DNA from: Stenotrophomonas oahuensis
Lineage (GTDB): Bacteria > Pseudomonadota > Gammaproteobacteria > Xanthomonadales > Xanthomonadaceae
Direction of reading: 5' to 3'
Assembly: GCF_031834595.1 (NCBI RefSeq)
Contig: NZ_CP115541.1
Span: forward strand, 1,771,001 to 1,835,000
DNA length: 64,000 nt
Numbering within the stretch: the stretch's first letter is position 1; each line of letters begins with the position of its first letter. This document shows positions 63,019-64,000 of the stretch, in pieces. The position numbers and the translations under genes are program-made. The notes under the pieces were generated by a model, which did not search any database, had not been told where the DNA came from, and was given only the letters and a program-made list of their open reading frames with translations.

Positions 63019-63510
63019 ATGCACCTGAAAGCACTCCTCAACCGGTTGGGAATCGGCCGCCGCCAAAGCACGGCGGCCGAACCCATGTTCATGAACATGC
63101 CCGACGACGAGCTCGCCGCCGTTGCACGTACCGCACAGAAAAGCCTTGCCCACTTCCGTGCGCTGCTCGCGGCTACCAAAGAGCCTGATGCCTCGCCGCT
63201 GGTCAAAACCTACATTCCGGATCCGAATGGCAAAGGAATGTGGCTGTGGCTGAGCGTCGAGGGTGAAACCGGGTCTGGCTTCGACGCGCGTGTGTTCGAG
63301 GCCCCAGCCCATTTTCCTGGGGTCACCGCCGGTTCCCTGCGCTTCATTCCCGATGAAGAAGTAGGGGACTGGGCAGTCATCATTGATGGTGTGCTGCATG
63401 GGGGATATTCGCTCCGCCTGCAGCGAAGCCGGCTGCCGGAATCGGAGCGAGCTGCCTACGACGCTTACATCGGGGCGCAGCGCTACGCGCCTCTGCCTGA
63501 CCTGATGTAA
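63019..63510 (+). CDS. DUF2314 domain protein
   Basis: A 163-residue protein with a DUF2314-type domain from about residue 35: FRALLAATKEPDASPLVKTY, IPDPNGKGMWLWLSVEGETG, FEAPAHFPGVTAGSLRFIPD and DWAVIIDGVLHGGYSLRLQR. The family has no known function. No signal is visible. The open frame continues upstream through the SMAG element, but the ATG of MHLKALLNRLGI is the natural start. It may be co-transcribed with the M48 gene, from which only the SMAG element separates it. Confidence 0.82.
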   Translation: MHLKALLNRLGIGRRQSTAAEPMFMNMPDDELAAVARTAQKSLAHFRALLAATKEPDASPLVKTYIPDPNGKGMWLWLSVEGETGSGFDARVFEAPAHFPGVTAGSLRFIPDEEVGDWAVIIDGVLHGGYSLRLQRSRLPESERAAYDAYIGAQRYAPLPDLM

Positions 63511-63561
63511 TCATTGCCGGCGCATTCGACGCGTAACACGTACGCTATCGCCATATGGCAC

Positions 63562-63584
63562 GTAGAGCCACGCCCTGCGTGGCT
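63562..63584 (+). repeat. SMAG stem-loop
   Basis: GTAGAGCCACGCCCTGCGTG form; a degenerate inverted partner follows (about 63589-63615), and a third degenerate copy near 63635. Confidence 0.8.
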
Positions 63585-63682
63585 GCATCCCACGCAGGGC
63601 GCGGAACCTACTGGAAAGGAATCAAAATCCATTGACGCGCATGGCGCGTCACTACTCACCACTGTCTCGACGCTCCATTTCC

Positions 63683-63946
63683 CTACGTCGCTTTCATTGC
63701 CTGACATTCCAGCGTTTGATGCTGGTAGTTCTTCCCCAGTCTATTAAGTTCGCTTTGCGCCTTCTTGAGCGCATCAGCCTCACTCGTGGCAGTGACAAAG
63801 TAGACCGGTCCAGCACCAAATTGCACATACTTGCCGACGTTATCCTTGGCTTGACACACATACGATGCCTGCGGGCCGTCCTCAGATGCTGCCGCCAGAC
63901 TTGCCGGCAGCGTCAGAGCCAGCAAAAGAAAGTGTTTGATGTACAT
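63683..63946 (-). CDS. Small secreted protein of unknown function
   Basis: An 87-residue protein with a clear signal peptide (MYIKHFLLLALTLPASLAAA). The mature part YVCQAKDNVGKYVQFGAGPV then YFVTATSEADALKKAQSELN and QTLECQAMKAT has two cysteines that could form a disulfide. I do not recognise a named family. GGAGG eight bases upstream of the ATG decides the start; a longer open frame upstream is not translated-looking. GC is lower than in neighbouring genes. Confidence 0.75.
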   Translation of the reverse strand: MYIKHFLLLALTLPASLAAASEDGPQASYVCQAKDNVGKYVQFGAGPVYFVTATSEADALKKAQSELNRLGKNYQHQTLECQAMKAT

Positions 63947-64000
63947 CGGAATGCCTCCGGAACCATCCAGACATTCCCCCGCCCAAGCATCATCCAATGT

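Overview
The window is high-GC proteobacterial chromosome that I read as a Stenotrophomonas (Xanthomonadaceae). The strongest clue is a scattered family of short GTAG-headed stem-loops, for example GTAGAGCCACGCCCTGCGTG and its relatives. These match the SMAG/REP elements known from S. maltophilia, and more than a dozen copies sit between genes here. Gene content agrees: a TonB-receptor carbohydrate locus, a bacteriophytochrome, a single-chain indolepyruvate ferredoxin oxidoreductase, and glnA-PII-amtB.

Layout. 0-6.7 kb (minus strand) is one operon: two TldD-like proteases with twin-arginine-type signals, a TldE/PmbA-like partner, a DUF4159 protein, a MoxR ATPase and a DUF58 protein cut by the window edge. 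6.9-13 kb holds a DUF938 methyltransferase-like gene, a hipBA toxin-antitoxin module with four phased operators, and the indolepyruvate oxidoreductase. 13-24.3 kb is mostly plus-strand housekeeping and envelope genes: TPR protein, AAA ATPase, ParA, SixA, YceI, phospholipase D, thioesterase, acyltransferase, YheT-type hydrolase, TPR-sulfotransferase-like protein and a PEBP protein. 24.3-30.1 kb has a META/DUF4377 lipoprotein, uppP, and the nitrogen-assimilation genes glnA, PII and amtB behind a clear sigma-54 promoter with NtrC-type sites. 30.1-39.9 kb has a peptidoglycan amidase, a TonB receptor/endonuclease-like/GH92 mannosidase locus, mltA and a small membrane protein.

40-45.2 kb (minus strand) is a tightly overlapped signalling operon: bacteriophytochrome kinase, single-domain response regulator and hybrid histidine kinase. 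A fasciclin-domain gene follows, then a complete IS256-family element with visible terminal inverted repeats and an 8-bp target duplication.

47.5-52.6 kb is the accessory part. It holds a structured inverted-repeat element, a SymE-like protein, a small lipoprotein, a ComEC-like metallo-beta-lactamase-fold protein with clearly lower GC, and, convergent to it, a protein joining a HEPN-like R-x4-H helical domain to a C-terminal LOTUS/OST-HTH domain. This last protein and its surroundings are my best candidate for an under-described RNA-targeting or conflict system.

52.6-64 kb returns to envelope and carbohydrate genes: an Lpp-like lipoprotein next to an L,D-transpeptidase, a solitary P-loop ATPase, a TonB C-terminal protein, a LacI regulator with a GH3 beta-glucosidase behind a palindromic operator, a very large membrane M48 peptidase whose stop codon lies inside a repeat element, a DUF2314 protein and a small secreted protein. 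No tRNA, rRNA or CRISPR array was seen. All identifications come from reading motifs; no database search was run.
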